This document shows, piece by piece, positions 26,889-34,722 of a stretch of 64,000 nucleotides of DNA (positions within the stretch are counted from its first letter, which is position 1; each line of letters starts with the position of its first letter). Below the pieces are notes generated by a model. That model did no database searches. It was not told the origin of the DNA and worked only from the letters and a program-made list of their open reading frames with translations. The translations under genes were made by a program, and so were the position numbers. This stretch comes from Nitrospira sp. UBA2082. GTDB taxonomy: Bacteria > Nitrospirota > Nitrospiria > Nitrospirales > Nitrospiraceae. The stretch is taken from assembly GCA_002331335.1 (NCBI GenBank), contig DCZO01000016.1, positions 113,302 to 177,301 of the forward strand, given 5' to 3'.

Positions 26889-27260
26889 TCACCGCGACTT
26901 GTTGAGGGACGAAGGCCCTTTGAGTGCAGCAGTCACAAACCGATCTTCCGGAAAGACTGCTCGGAGGCGGTTGGTGACAGCCAGACGATAGAGCTCAGGT
27001 TCGCGACTGACCAGAACTAAGTTCTTGTTGTCGAGCAGAATATTGAGGTGATGCTCTGAGACGAGCAACCGCGTACTGTCGCCCACATTCACGCGGTATT
27101 GCGTTTTCCCGTCAGGGTTTCGATCCGGGCCCGACACGATCTCGGTTAATCCGTCAATCACCCCTTCATAGGCTTCAGATCGATGCCGCACTTTTGTTCC
27201 ATTCGGGATACGGACCCAAGGCTGCGTCGAGGTATGTCGGTCGTTCTTTGTGACAGTCAT
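26889..27260 (-). CDS. Hypothetical protein with SH3-like N-terminal part
   Basis: 123 residues from the ATG at 27260, which has AGGAGGG five to six bases upstream; longer in-frame starts lack this. WVRIPNGTKVRHRSEAYEGVIDGLTEI and QYRVNVGDSTRLLVSEHHLNIL look like a small barrel that follows the G-x-x-V-x-H/R pattern of KOW/SH3-like modules. No signal peptide. The function is unknown. It may be co-transcribed with the 26832 gene downstream of it on the same strand. Confidence 0.6.
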   Translation of the reverse strand: MTVTKNDRHTSTQPWVRIPNGTKVRHRSEAYEGVIDGLTEIVSGPDRNPDGKTQYRVNVGDSTRLLVSEHHLNILLDNKNLVLVSREPELYRLAVTNRLRAVFPEDRFVTAALKGPSSLNKSR

Positions 27261-27718
27261 GCAGATCCCTCCTGGCGGAACACGATTCGCCATCGTGTGC
27301 TCGCGTTGGCACAAGGACAAAAGGCCTGCCGATACGGACTACGCAGCAGGGAGCAGGCACCAGGCTGATAGTCAGAACCCCTCACGGTCCAGGCGCCTGA
27401 GAAGCGGTCTAAGCGAATGATCGCTTCTCCGAAGGCTGTTGCCGTACCGAGTGGCTGGAAACTGATCAACTCAATCGCGCAGGATCGGGAAGGGGAGGGA
27501 AGAGCGCGAGTACCAGAATTTTCGTAGCTTCACTATATCATATGGGAGCACGGATTGCGAATAAGGGGGGGCGCTCAGATGAAGCAATCACGCCGTAGCG
27601 GGTGTTCGATCGAATGGCTGCAGGGCATCGTACGCACCTGGACTCGTGCACACCTGGACCTTGCGAAAAGTGAAAAATGGTTGGCGTGATTATCCGGGAC
27701 AGGTAGCATGGTGGAACG

Positions 27719-28213
27719 ATGAGAACGGTACTGATGCTCTTGGGTCTGGCGCTGGCCTTGGCCGAGCCGACGGTTGCGCGGGCCGGCTTTGCGGCCAAAG
27801 TTGTGACTGTGCACGAAGGTGATCGGCTCACGATCTACCATGATGGTCGCAAAGAGGTGATCTTCTTGAAAGGCATCGACTGTCCAGAAATGAACCAGCC
27901 CTACGGGAAAAAGGCCAAACAGGTCACGCAGGCCTATGTGGGAACTCGTGAAGTAGTGATTCAGTCCATTGAACGAGACCGGCAGGGCCGGGTGGTTGCC
28001 GAAGTCGCCCTGCAGGATGGGCGGAGCGTCGCCCATGAATTGGTGAAGGAAGGACTCGCCTGGTCACGGGGTGGAACAGCCCCGGGACGAAGCTTCGACG
28101 ACGATGAACAACTGGCCCGGGCTGCCAAAACCGGGCTGTGGGCCGATCCGAACCCGGTGCCGCCGTGGAAGTGGAAAGCGCCGAAAAAAACCGGCCGCAA
28201 ATTTTCCAATTAA
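27719..28213 (+). CDS. Secreted SNase-like (thermonuclease) protein
   Basis: 164 residues. A signal peptide (VLMLLGLALALAEPTVARA) precedes a single staphylococcal-nuclease fold: VHEGDRLTIYHDG, FLKGIDCPEMNQPYGKKA, VQSIERDRQGRVVAEV and AHELVKEGLAW. The position of catalytic Arg35 before GID is Phe here, while the Glu in PEMNQ and an Arg in DRQGR remain. It is either a divergent nuclease or a nucleic-acid-binding relative acting in the periplasm or outside. ATG chosen as the signal peptide start. Confidence 0.85.
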   Translation: MRTVLMLLGLALALAEPTVARAGFAAKVVTVHEGDRLTIYHDGRKEVIFLKGIDCPEMNQPYGKKAKQVTQAYVGTREVVIQSIERDRQGRVVAEVALQDGRSVAHELVKEGLAWSRGGTAPGRSFDDDEQLARAAKTGLWADPNPVPPWKWKAPKKTGRKFSN

Positions 28214-28317
28214 TCACCCCACGCGAACCGTCACGATTTCTCATCTCTATCTTTCCTATCCTTCTGTCCCCGAATCACACAACCTTCGGCATGGCGCGCA
28301 CTTGTGGGGTGAGGGGT

Positions 28318-28354
28318 CGCTCCTGCCAGAAGCGATCGGCTTCAAGCAGGAGCG
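28318..28354. terminator. Stem-loop between convergent genes
   Basis: CGCTCCTGC (28318-28326) pairs with GCAGGAGCG (28346-28354), and inner GAAGC pairs with GCTTC. It sits between the convergent nuclease and OmpA-like genes, so it may stop both transcripts. A second pair, CACCCCAC near 28214 with GTGGGGTG near 28303, spans the same gap. Neither has a T-run. Confidence 0.5.
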
Positions 28355-28369
28355 GTGTTCGAGATTCCT

Positions 28370-29152
28370 CTAGCTGCCGGGAGTCGGCTCAGGAATCAGG
28401 GGTCGGATGTCATTGGTTGACAGTCCGGTGTTTTGGTTGTTGGGTGATGCATCGATCCCAGATTCGGTCGGGTCTGCGGAGATTGCGGCGGCGGGAGGTA
28501 CCATGTGTTCCTGGCCGAACTTTCTGATTTCCAGATGCACGCGGCGGTTGATGTGCCGGCAGATGTCACTGTTGTCCACGCAGAGCACACCCTCTTCACC
28601 CAGACTCATGACTTTCATCCGATGTTCGGCCACCCCGGCGTTCAGCATTTCGGCCTTCACGGTTTCTGCCCGCTTCAGGCCGAGTTTCATGTTATAGCCG
28701 GTTGACCCTTGCTGGTCGGTATAGCCCTGGATCAAGGCTCCGTAGTCTGGGTTGTGCTTCAACTGCTCGGCTCTGGCGGCAAGTTGCGCCTTCGCTTCAT
28801 CCGTCAGGCCCTTTCGGCCCACTTCAAAATAGACGTCTGTATGGATGACGTCGTCCGACGGTGCAACCATGGGAGCAGTGACAGGGGTGGATTTGGCGAT
28901 TGAGGCGTCATTCTGACTCAAGCGGCCCGCTTGTTTAATAATACCAGGCACAGTGGTATTCCCGATTGTCTCCGTGGCCTGGGTAACCGTGACTCGGTCG
29001 CTGTTCTGCCCGTAGTACCAGGCTGCGGCCAGCGCTCCGCCGAGAAACAAGACCAATCCCGCCAGCAGCGCGACTTCTCTTGTCTCTTTCTGTGGCCCCA
29101 CGATCTTGGGAGCAATATTCCCTGACGACACCTGCGATGGACCGTTCTGCAT
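28370..29152 (-). CDS. OmpA-family peptidoglycan-binding protein, inner-membrane anchored
   Basis: 260 residues from ATG 29152, with GGAGGG at proper distance. One N-terminal membrane helix (EVALLAGLVLFLGGALAAAWYY), a Ser/Thr/Pro linker, then the OmpA C-terminal domain: HTDVYFEVGRKGL, IQGYTDQQGSTGYNMKLGLKRAE and the late HINRRVHLEIRK. The Asp and Arg that hold diaminopimelate are present. A disordered Pro/Asn tail follows. It likely tethers the inner membrane to the cell wall. Nothing nearby suggests a motor or secretion partner. Confidence 0.85.
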   Translation of the reverse strand: MQNGPSQVSSGNIAPKIVGPQKETREVALLAGLVLFLGGALAAAWYYGQNSDRVTVTQATETIGNTTVPGIIKQAGRLSQNDASIAKSTPVTAPMVAPSDDVIHTDVYFEVGRKGLTDEAKAQLAARAEQLKHNPDYGALIQGYTDQQGSTGYNMKLGLKRAETVKAEMLNAGVAEHRMKVMSLGEEGVLCVDNSDICRHINRRVHLEIRKFGQEHMVPPAAAISADPTESGIDASPNNQNTGLSTNDIRPLIPEPTPGS

Positions 29153-29430
29153 GATGGCACCCTCCTTCAAGCTATGTGGTGAATTCAGAACTCAGTTCTC
29201 AGCACTCAGAACTTGATTTGGCTTGTTGCGGTCCACCTCCTTCCCAGCCGTCGATTCCGTGTGCCGTTGGCCAGTGGCTTGAGCAACGGGAGTGCCGAGG
29301 AGAAAACGCGGGGCAGATGAGAAAAGTGTCAGGAAAGTTCAAGGGTTCAGTGGTTTGTTAGATTGGTGGAACGATGCGGGGAAGCGGAGCCCATCATCCC
29401 ATGCGGGGATGGCCCCGCAAAGAGGGAGGG

Positions 29431-29549
29431 GGAACGGCACCCATACTGATTCCTTGCTCCCCGAGCGCGCACGCAGGATCAATCAGAATTGCAGACTATG
29501 GGCGGTGCTCGCTCAACGGGCGCAGTGGAATCAGCACGGGTGCCGTTCC
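29431..29549. repeat. MITE-like palindromic element, 119 bp
   Basis: Arms 29431-29453 and 29527-29549 are inverted repeats identical at 21 of 23 positions, starting GGAACGGCACCC. A second inner pair (29463-29472 with 29505-29514) matches at 9 of 10. The whole element can fold into one long hairpin. No open frame lies inside and no clear target duplication is visible. The rest of 29153-29731 has no gene I can support. Confidence 0.6.
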
Positions 29550-29731
29550 AGAATAGGGGAAATGAGGAAGCTGGGAAGGTGTTGATTGGATGTTGCGGAT
29601 GTGCAGGACGACCAGTTTGAATACCCTGGCATCTCGCACGTAGCGATAGTGGATACCGAAGAGGTTCTTACAGTAGACTCGTTTTCATTCTTGCAGAGCG
29701 GAGTGAGAGGATTAGCGCTACGGGGGAACAT

Positions 29732-30556
29732 GTGTCTGAACTTCGCCGAATAAGTCTTGCGCCGTTCTTGGGCGATGATGCAAAGGAACTGCTTCGCGCT
29801 CGGGAGATGGCAAGCCGTATCCATGGATCTGGCGACATTCGCGCAGCTGGCAATCAGGTTGAGATGGAAGCGAGAAAGATCCTTCAGCGCCGGCTTTCAG
29901 CCCGCTACCGTATCACACATGGACACATTGTTGATTATCGCGGTGTTGTGAGTCCTCAGACCGACATCATTGTAGCTGATCCGCTGAGCGCGCCGTCGTT
30001 ATTTCAGGCGGAAGATGGAACTGAGTACGTGCCATTTGAATCCGTATTTGCTCTCGGCGAGGTGAAGTCGGCCTTCTATGCTAACCAGCAGCCATTAGAG
30101 AAGACGATCGATAAAATCCACGATGTTCGAAACGGCCTCTTTCGACCCGCTACCAGGCGAAATCCTCTTTTCTACTTCGTGCTTTTCGTTGATTCTGGTG
30201 ATCTCGACATCGAGCAGATAGCCAATCTCTACAAAAATACTCCGGTTGAGGATCTGCCGAATATTACATGTTGGCTTGAGCATGGTACGCTCATGTACAC
30301 AAGATTGGCTAAGAACGGGCTTGGAGAGTTTATTCCAATGAACTACTTGTTGTCTCCAAACCTTGATCGGAGATCTGAGGAGGAATACGCATGGGCGCTT
30401 ATGGAATGGGGTACAGAAGAGCGACGGAGAGGCTCACATCTCGCTGCTCTTGTGGCCATTCTCTCGCAACACTTGAAGGAGTGCGTTCTGGAACCGCCGA
30501 ATGTGCAGCGCCATATAATGCTTCTTAATCCAACGAGGTATCAGTTGTTGAGTTAA
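29732..30556 (+). CDS. DUF6602-like putative PD-(D/E)XK nuclease
   Basis: 274 residues from a GTG with GGGGGAA upstream. QTDIIVADP followed about 35 residues later by FALGEVKSAF gives the D...ExK core of the restriction-nuclease fold. EARKILQRRLSARYRITHG before it is the expected first helix region. YVLFVDSG-like strands follow. Such proteins occur as stand-alone accessory genes of unknown role. Its codons include more A/T-ending ones than neighbouring operons, and it sits beside a MITE-like element, both consistent with acquisition (inference). Confidence 0.65.
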   Translation: MSELRRISLAPFLGDDAKELLRAREMASRIHGSGDIRAAGNQVEMEARKILQRRLSARYRITHGHIVDYRGVVSPQTDIIVADPLSAPSLFQAEDGTEYVPFESVFALGEVKSAFYANQQPLEKTIDKIHDVRNGLFRPATRRNPLFYFVLFVDSGDLDIEQIANLYKNTPVEDLPNITCWLEHGTLMYTRLAKNGLGEFIPMNYLLSPNLDRRSEEEYAWALMEWGTEERRRGSHLAALVAILSQHLKECVLEPPNVQRHIMLLNPTRYQLLS

Positions 30557-30672
30557 CGGTTGCAAAATACGCAAACAAGACTGGCAACGCACCAAACGGG
30601 GTTACGGTTGCTCAGTGTATGTCAGTGAGCAATGATTTGAGGGGCGGCCGCCATACTGAGGGTGGAGGATAC

Positions 30673-30888
30673 ATGGCAGGACAGGGATCTGCGGGCAACG
30701 TCATCGCGGCGCTCTGTAGCTTCTTCATCCCCGGCTTGGGGCAGTTGCTTCAAGGGCGCCTCTTTATGGCCATTATCCAATTCGTCCTGGCCGGTGTCCT
30801 CTGGTTCTTCCTCCTGGGCTGGGTCATTCACCTCTGGTCCATCCTCGATGCAGCCTTGTGGAAACCCAAGCGTCCAGTAGATTCCTAA
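30673..30888 (+). CDS. Small membrane protein, TM2-like
   Basis: 71 residues. GGAGG lies four bases ahead of the ATG. Two hydrophobic segments: NVIAALCSFFIPGLGQLLQG and AIIQFVLAGVLWFFLLGWVI. The FIPGLGQLLQG turn is the hallmark of a widespread family of small bacterial membrane proteins with unknown role (TM2/DUF5683-like). Confidence 0.7.
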   Translation: MAGQGSAGNVIAALCSFFIPGLGQLLQGRLFMAIIQFVLAGVLWFFLLGWVIHLWSILDAALWKPKRPVDS

Positions 30889-30899
30889 CGCTGACATTC

Positions 30900-30929
30900 T
30901 TGACAGGCTACGAATACGCTGTGTAAGGT
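30900..30929 (+). promoter_or_regulatory. Promoter of the SmbP gene
   Basis: TTGACA at 30900-30905, an 18-base spacer and TAAGGT at 30924-30929. The start codon follows at 30986. Confidence 0.55.
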
Positions 30930-30985
30930 TTGATTGTTCTACAGTCAGTTTAGGCAGTGCATTCTAACTAGGTCGGGGAGAAAAG

Positions 30986-31327
30986 ATGATCAGTAGATAC
31001 TACCGTGCCGCCCTCATCGTGGTTGTGCTTGGAGCGTTCATGAGTGTGCCCATGGTGAATGCCTATCCGACCGCCGCGGGTAACGTCAGCGAGGCCATCG
31101 ATCACGCGAAGCAAGCGGTGGCCCATGGTAAAGAGGGGCATGCTGACGAGCTTGTGAAACATGCGGAAACAGCGCTGGATTTTGCGAAGATGGGAGGCAA
31201 AGGCGTGGAGGTGAGCGAAGGGATTCATCATCTTAAACAAGCCATAGAACATGGCAAAGCTGGTCATGCCGACGTGGGAGTCGAACACCTCGAGACCGCC
31301 CTAAAGCATTTGTCCGAGATCAATTGA
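30986..31327 (+). CDS. Small metal-binding protein, SmbP
   Basis: 113 residues. Signal peptide (AALIVVVLGAFMSVPMVNA) then a mature part of repeated helical heptads with His at regular spacing: AIDHAKQAVAHGKEGHADELVKHA and the matching second half beginning IHHLKQAIEHGKAGHAD. The pattern is that of SmbP, the periplasmic copper-binding protein first found in Nitrosomonas europaea. It likely buffers copper or other divalent metals. GGGGAGAAAAG precedes the ATG and it has its own promoter. Confidence 0.85.
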   Translation: MISRYYRAALIVVVLGAFMSVPMVNAYPTAAGNVSEAIDHAKQAVAHGKEGHADELVKHAETALDFAKMGGKGVEVSEGIHHLKQAIEHGKAGHADVGVEHLETALKHLSEIN

Positions 31328-31394
31328 TGAACATTTTCCTGAGCGCATGCGACTAAGTATTGGGGTCTCGTCTTATTCTGTGCATGCCAGCCGA

Positions 31395-31976
31395 TCAGTG
31401 GCCATCAGTGGTGCTTTCTCGTTTCGTCTGCAACTCCACGTTCACGAGTTTGATTTCTGAGAGATCTTCGAGCCGCGGACACCAACGGGTACCGGCACGC
31501 CACAAGGCCGAGTCCAGTTGAGCATAGATTGTTCCTGGGTGGTCATAGTGAATGCCGTACGCTTGTGAGGCCGCGCATCGACACGGGAACACGAACGATT
31601 TTCCCGAGTTGTCCAACTCCACCTCGAGTCGTGTCACGGCTAGGTCAAGTGTGAGCCGGATCTTGAACCAACAATGCGCATGATAGTCCTCGGCCTGCAT
31701 CGATTGCTGATAGCACTGCAAGACATCCCGGACGATCGTCATGGGCAACGACGTATTTCCCGAGAGGGCCTCGGCTCGTTTGTCGAGCACCAAGGCCTTG
31801 GCCAGGGACAAGGCGTGTCCTACTTGAATCGGGTTGAGGAGGTCGAACGCCGACTCATAAATGGTGATGTTAGGATATACGGTAAATTCGCGGAGCGATC
31901 CTCGCTTGGCCAGCTCCAGGTGCCAATAAAAGTCCACGGCCTGCGATTGGCGGAAGCGAAAGGTAACCAGGCTCAT
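31395..31976 (-). CDS. Hypothetical protein
   Basis: 193 residues, soluble, no signal peptide. It has alternating strands and helices: YPNITIYESAFDLLNPIQVGHALSLAKAL, then RLTLDLAVTRLEVELDNSGKSFVFPCRC. Two Cys sit together (PCRCAAS). I recognise no domain. On its strand CCTCCC-side sequence GGGAGG lies upstream of the ATG, supporting translation. Confidence 0.6.
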   Translation of the reverse strand: MSLVTFRFRQSQAVDFYWHLELAKRGSLREFTVYPNITIYESAFDLLNPIQVGHALSLAKALVLDKRAEALSGNTSLPMTIVRDVLQCYQQSMQAEDYHAHCWFKIRLTLDLAVTRLEVELDNSGKSFVFPCRCAASQAYGIHYDHPGTIYAQLDSALWRAGTRWCPRLEDLSEIKLVNVELQTKRESTTDGH

Positions 31977-32056
31977 CGTTCAACCTCCCTCATCACGGCT
32001 GGCTGAATCTGAAACCTCCGCGAAGGTACTCGGTCACGGTTAATTTTGGCTCGCTA

Positions 32057-32299
32057 TTATAACCTCTTCTGCTGCCGTTTGGATGGGACCTTGAACGTCG
32101 CCAGACGGCCAAGGATATCTGAGGCTACTCGAAGCTGTCCAACCTTGCGAGTGCCGCGGTCCTTAAATAGCAATTCGGAGAGGAAGGCCAATCCCTTTGG
32201 GAAGGCAGACAATTCATTGGGCGCTGCGGAGTGTGAGGAAAGTGGGGCCATGTCTGGTTCTGTGAATGCCAGTGAGCAATGATGTGGGGGGGCCTTCAT
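32057..32299 (-). CDS. Doubtful small hypothetical protein
   Basis: 80 residues, with a basic C-terminus (KVPSKRQQKRL). GGAG sits only two bases from the first ATG, too close for good initiation. Listed because no better use of 31977-32347 is visible. Confidence 0.25.
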   Translation of the reverse strand: MKAPPHHCSLAFTEPDMAPLSSHSAAPNELSAFPKGLAFLSELLFKDRGTRKVGQLRVASDILGRLATFKVPSKRQQKRL

Positions 32300-32347
32300 T
32301 TCTCCAAATCAGGCCGTCATGCGGGTACTGCTGGATCAGTGATTGAC

Positions 32348-32650
32348 TTAGGGTTCGTCTTTGGGAGACTCCTCGCTCTGCTTGAGCCAGAGTTCCAGCA
32401 GCCGTGTCTCGCGTTCAGACTGGGAAATATGTTCCAGCGCGAACGCGCCCGTCAAACGATCTTCATAAAACGCCCGTTGCTTCGCGTAAGTTTTCTTAAA
32501 CGCGTCCCGCTTCAGACTTTTCCAGCTCGCATCGGATATGCCGGCATGGGCACGCAAGAGGTTGATCTCAATGGCTTGGAACGCAAAGACTTTCGCTAAC
32601 ACTTTGATGACCGTGGCATTGGTCAGAAATCTTGGAGGCTTCTCAGCCAT
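32348..32650 (-). CDS. Hypothetical helical protein
   Basis: 100 residues, mostly charged helix: ATVIKVLAKVFAFQAIEINLLRAHAG and SWKSLKRDAFKKTYAKQRAFYEDRL. No signal or membrane segment and no family recognised. It is encoded before (downstream on the minus strand of) the ferredoxin gene with a 93-base gap. Confidence 0.55.
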   Translation of the reverse strand: MAEKPPRFLTNATVIKVLAKVFAFQAIEINLLRAHAGISDASWKSLKRDAFKKTYAKQRAFYEDRLTGAFALEHISQSERETRLLELWLKQSEESPKDEP

Positions 32651-32743
32651 GACTCATCGTTTCGGTTAAGCCAAGGCACATATGACTACCCCGGCGTCAT
32701 CCTCAGCATCCTAAAGTGGTGCGGAGGCTCGAAGTGGAAACGA

Positions 32744-33091
32744 TCAGTTCCGTACGCCGCTCCAGACTTTTGCCGGATCGATCGGCTTGTCGGGATTGAG
32801 TCTTTTCGCCTTTTCCAGCAGCGCATCAGTCCCCTCCGGATAAGCCGGGTCAGAAATACAGCAATTGTCGACGGGACAGACTGCCGCACATTGCGGTTCG
32901 TCAAAATGGCCGACACACTCGGTGCACCGTTCGTGGGTAATCACGTAAATATCGTTCCCCATGCCCTGGCCGTCGCCCACCTGATTGCCCTTTGCCTCCG
33001 CATCGCCGCGCGTTTCGAAGATGGCCTCGTTCGGACATTCCGGCAGGCAGGCGCCACAGTTGATACATTCGGCGGTAATCAATAATGCCAT
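32744..33091 (-). CDS. YfhL-type 2[4Fe-4S] ferredoxin
   Basis: 115 residues. First cluster: CINCGACLPECP; second: CTECVGHFDEPQCAAVCP, with the long insertion between second and third Cys that marks the YfhL/Allochromatium-type family. The C-terminal helix LLEKAKRLNPDKPID is also typical. AAGGAGG precedes the ATG. It is a low-potential electron carrier and a plausible partner for ferredoxin-dependent enzymes such as the oxidoreductase at 55-59 kb, though not co-encoded with it. From 33092 to 33500 only a stem-loop is seen. Confidence 0.88.
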   Translation of the reverse strand: MALLITAECINCGACLPECPNEAIFETRGDAEAKGNQVGDGQGMGNDIYVITHERCTECVGHFDEPQCAAVCPVDNCCISDPAYPEGTDALLEKAKRLNPDKPIDPAKVWSGVRN

Positions 33092-33405
33092 GATTCTGGC
33101 CTCCTTATGCTCTAAAAGTTTCTCGTTTTCAATCGGTCAACGGGATACGCATGGTGCGCCTTCGTAAGCGCCCCTGTCAATACGGCAGTTGGGAAAGAGA
33201 ACTGCCGGGGAAGAAAAGTGGGATCGTGTCTTGCTGTGCGAGAGAGTTGTCAGGAAAATTGAGCGGTTAGATAAGTCGGCTCGAAAATGTTGGAGTCATG
33301 TCTTGTTCGCTGCGTATCGGCGGTGAACGATCGCAGACCCGATGACGTGACTGGTGACCTTATGGCCAGCTGCGGCAGACGATCAGCCGCATCGTAAATC
33401 CTCCA

Positions 33406-33433
33406 CCCGGAGCCGTCTCACGACGGCTCCGGG
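33406..33433 (-). terminator. Perfect 12-bp stem-loop
   Basis: CCCGGAGCCGTC (33406-33417) and GACGGCTCCGGG (33422-33433) pair perfectly around a 4-base loop. It lies about 70 bases downstream of the 40-residue minus-strand gene. There is no T-run. Confidence 0.5.
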
Positions 33434-33500
33434 AAGACCGACTTGCAAGGGTGCCCCGTACTTGGGGTGATAGGGTAATTTGGACCAGCCACGGACTCTT

Positions 33501-33623
33501 CTATCCACTGACGAAGCCACCCGTCATTAAAGCAAAGCCAACAATTCCGATCAGGAACGCTGCTAACAGATAAGCCCATACTGGCTCAGACTTTAACTCT
33601 TCCATTATGTTGACATGACGCAT
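33501..33623 (-). CDS. 40-residue single-pass membrane protein
   Basis: A short frame with a perfect AAAGGAGGTGA ribosome site eight bases ahead of the ATG. The protein starts MRHVNIMEELKSEPVW, has one hydrophobic helix (AYLLAAFLIGIVGFALMTGG) and ends FVSG. Too short for usual gene callers. It is encoded about 170 bases downstream of the response regulator on the same strand. Function unknown; it may be a small respiratory-complex or stress-type subunit. Confidence 0.65.
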   Translation of the reverse strand: MRHVNIMEELKSEPVWAYLLAAFLIGIVGFALMTGGFVSG

Positions 33624-33792
33624 AGCTGTTCACCTCCTTTGCCGAACAGTTGGCTTGAGAGTTCCGCCATGCTGTTCGCTGTCTAACGCCGCCATTGAAA
33701 TCCTACAAATAGGAAGATCTTTCTCGCTATCGCCCGAAGGGTGGAATTGATGTACACCGTTCGGGTGGGAGCAGCACAACGGTTGGATTGGC

Positions 33793-34437
33793 TTACTTGG
33801 CCTGCAGGAAGGCCAGCACGGCCTCGACTCGGCCATGGACGGACAGTTTTCGGTAGATGTGGTGCAGGTGGGTCTTGACCGTATCCAGTGACACACACAG
33901 ATAGTCGGAGATCTCCTTATTGCTTCGACCGATTGCGGCATGGGCTAGGATCTCGCGTTCACGCTGGGTCAGGTCGGGCAGCAAGGCTGTGTCGTTGTCC
34001 GGATTCTGTCCGACCGACGCCAGCGCGAGCCGCGCGAACTGGTCGAGCATGAACGGTGACTGAAGGTGTTCTCCTCGGGCCGCGGCGCGAATGCAACGCA
34101 GCAGGTCGGTCGAGTCGGCGTTCTTAAGAAGATAGCCGAATGCACCAGCCTCCACCGCGTCGACGATCCGTGCGTCGTCATCGTGGGATGACAACAGCAG
34201 GACCCTTGTCCCGGGCACACAGTTGTGGATTAGTTTAGTCGCTGTGACTCCATCGCGGTTGGGCAGGTCGATGTCCATCAGCACGAGATCGGGCTTGTGC
34301 GCCATCGCCAGATGGAACGCGTCGCGCCCATGGGCGGCTTCGGCGATCACGTTAAGATCCCGTTCCCGCTCCAGGAGCGCGCGCAGACTCTGCCGCACCA
34401 GTCGCTGCGTTTCAGCGATGAGTAACCGAATCGGCAT
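33793..34437 (-). CDS. NarL/LuxR-type response regulator
   Basis: 214 residues. The receiver domain has the phospho-acceptor Asp in LVLMDIDLPNRDG and the switch Lys in YLLKNAD. The usual acidic pair near residue 8 reads AET, leaving one acidic residue. The C-terminal LuxR-type HTH is LTQREREILAHAAIGRSNKEIS followed by VKTHLHHIYRKLSVHGR. It should bind DNA as a dimer when phosphorylated. No histidine kinase is encoded nearby. Likely targets are the small membrane-protein genes around it (inference). Confidence 0.9.
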   Translation of the reverse strand: MPIRLLIAETQRLVRQSLRALLERERDLNVIAEAAHGRDAFHLAMAHKPDLVLMDIDLPNRDGVTATKLIHNCVPGTRVLLLSSHDDDARIVDAVEAGAFGYLLKNADSTDLLRCIRAAARGEHLQSPFMLDQFARLALASVGQNPDNDTALLPDLTQREREILAHAAIGRSNKEISDYLCVSLDTVKTHLHHIYRKLSVHGRVEAVLAFLQAK

Positions 34438-34500
34438 TATGGGCTCCCTGCCGGATACATTCGTACGGCATGGGATGCCGCCAGGGATTCTGGCGCACCC

Positions 34501-34680
34501 CTATGCTGCCTGACGATGGCTGCCTGGAGCCTGCCCAGGCGCCACTCTCGGCACGTTGCTGTTGTCTTTCCGGATAGGGGGCGGCTCCTTTTCCTTCGAG
34601 GAGAAGAGTGTGAGACAGGCGAGGAGCATCCCCACCATTGTGACAAGGGTCCCCACGATTCCCCAATATCCCCATGACAT
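34501..34680 (-). CDS. Small single-pass membrane protein
   Basis: 59 residues from ATG 34680, with GAGCAGGTGG upstream. An N-terminal helix (WGIVGTLVTMVGMLLACLTLF) is followed by a charged, Pro-rich cytoplasmic tail (SSKEKEPPPIRKDN). No family recognised. It lies between the regulator and a larger membrane protein on the same strand. Confidence 0.55.
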   Translation of the reverse strand: MSWGYWGIVGTLVTMVGMLLACLTLFSSKEKEPPPIRKDNSNVPRVAPGQAPGSHRQAA

Positions 34681-34722
34681 ATGCCACCTGCTCGCGACCA
34701 AATGACGCGAGTCCTTTCACTG

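Noticed and set aside
33092..33500. Small gene between the ferredoxin gene and the 40-residue gene
   Set aside because: No frame with a credible ribosome site; only a stem-loop at 33406-33433.
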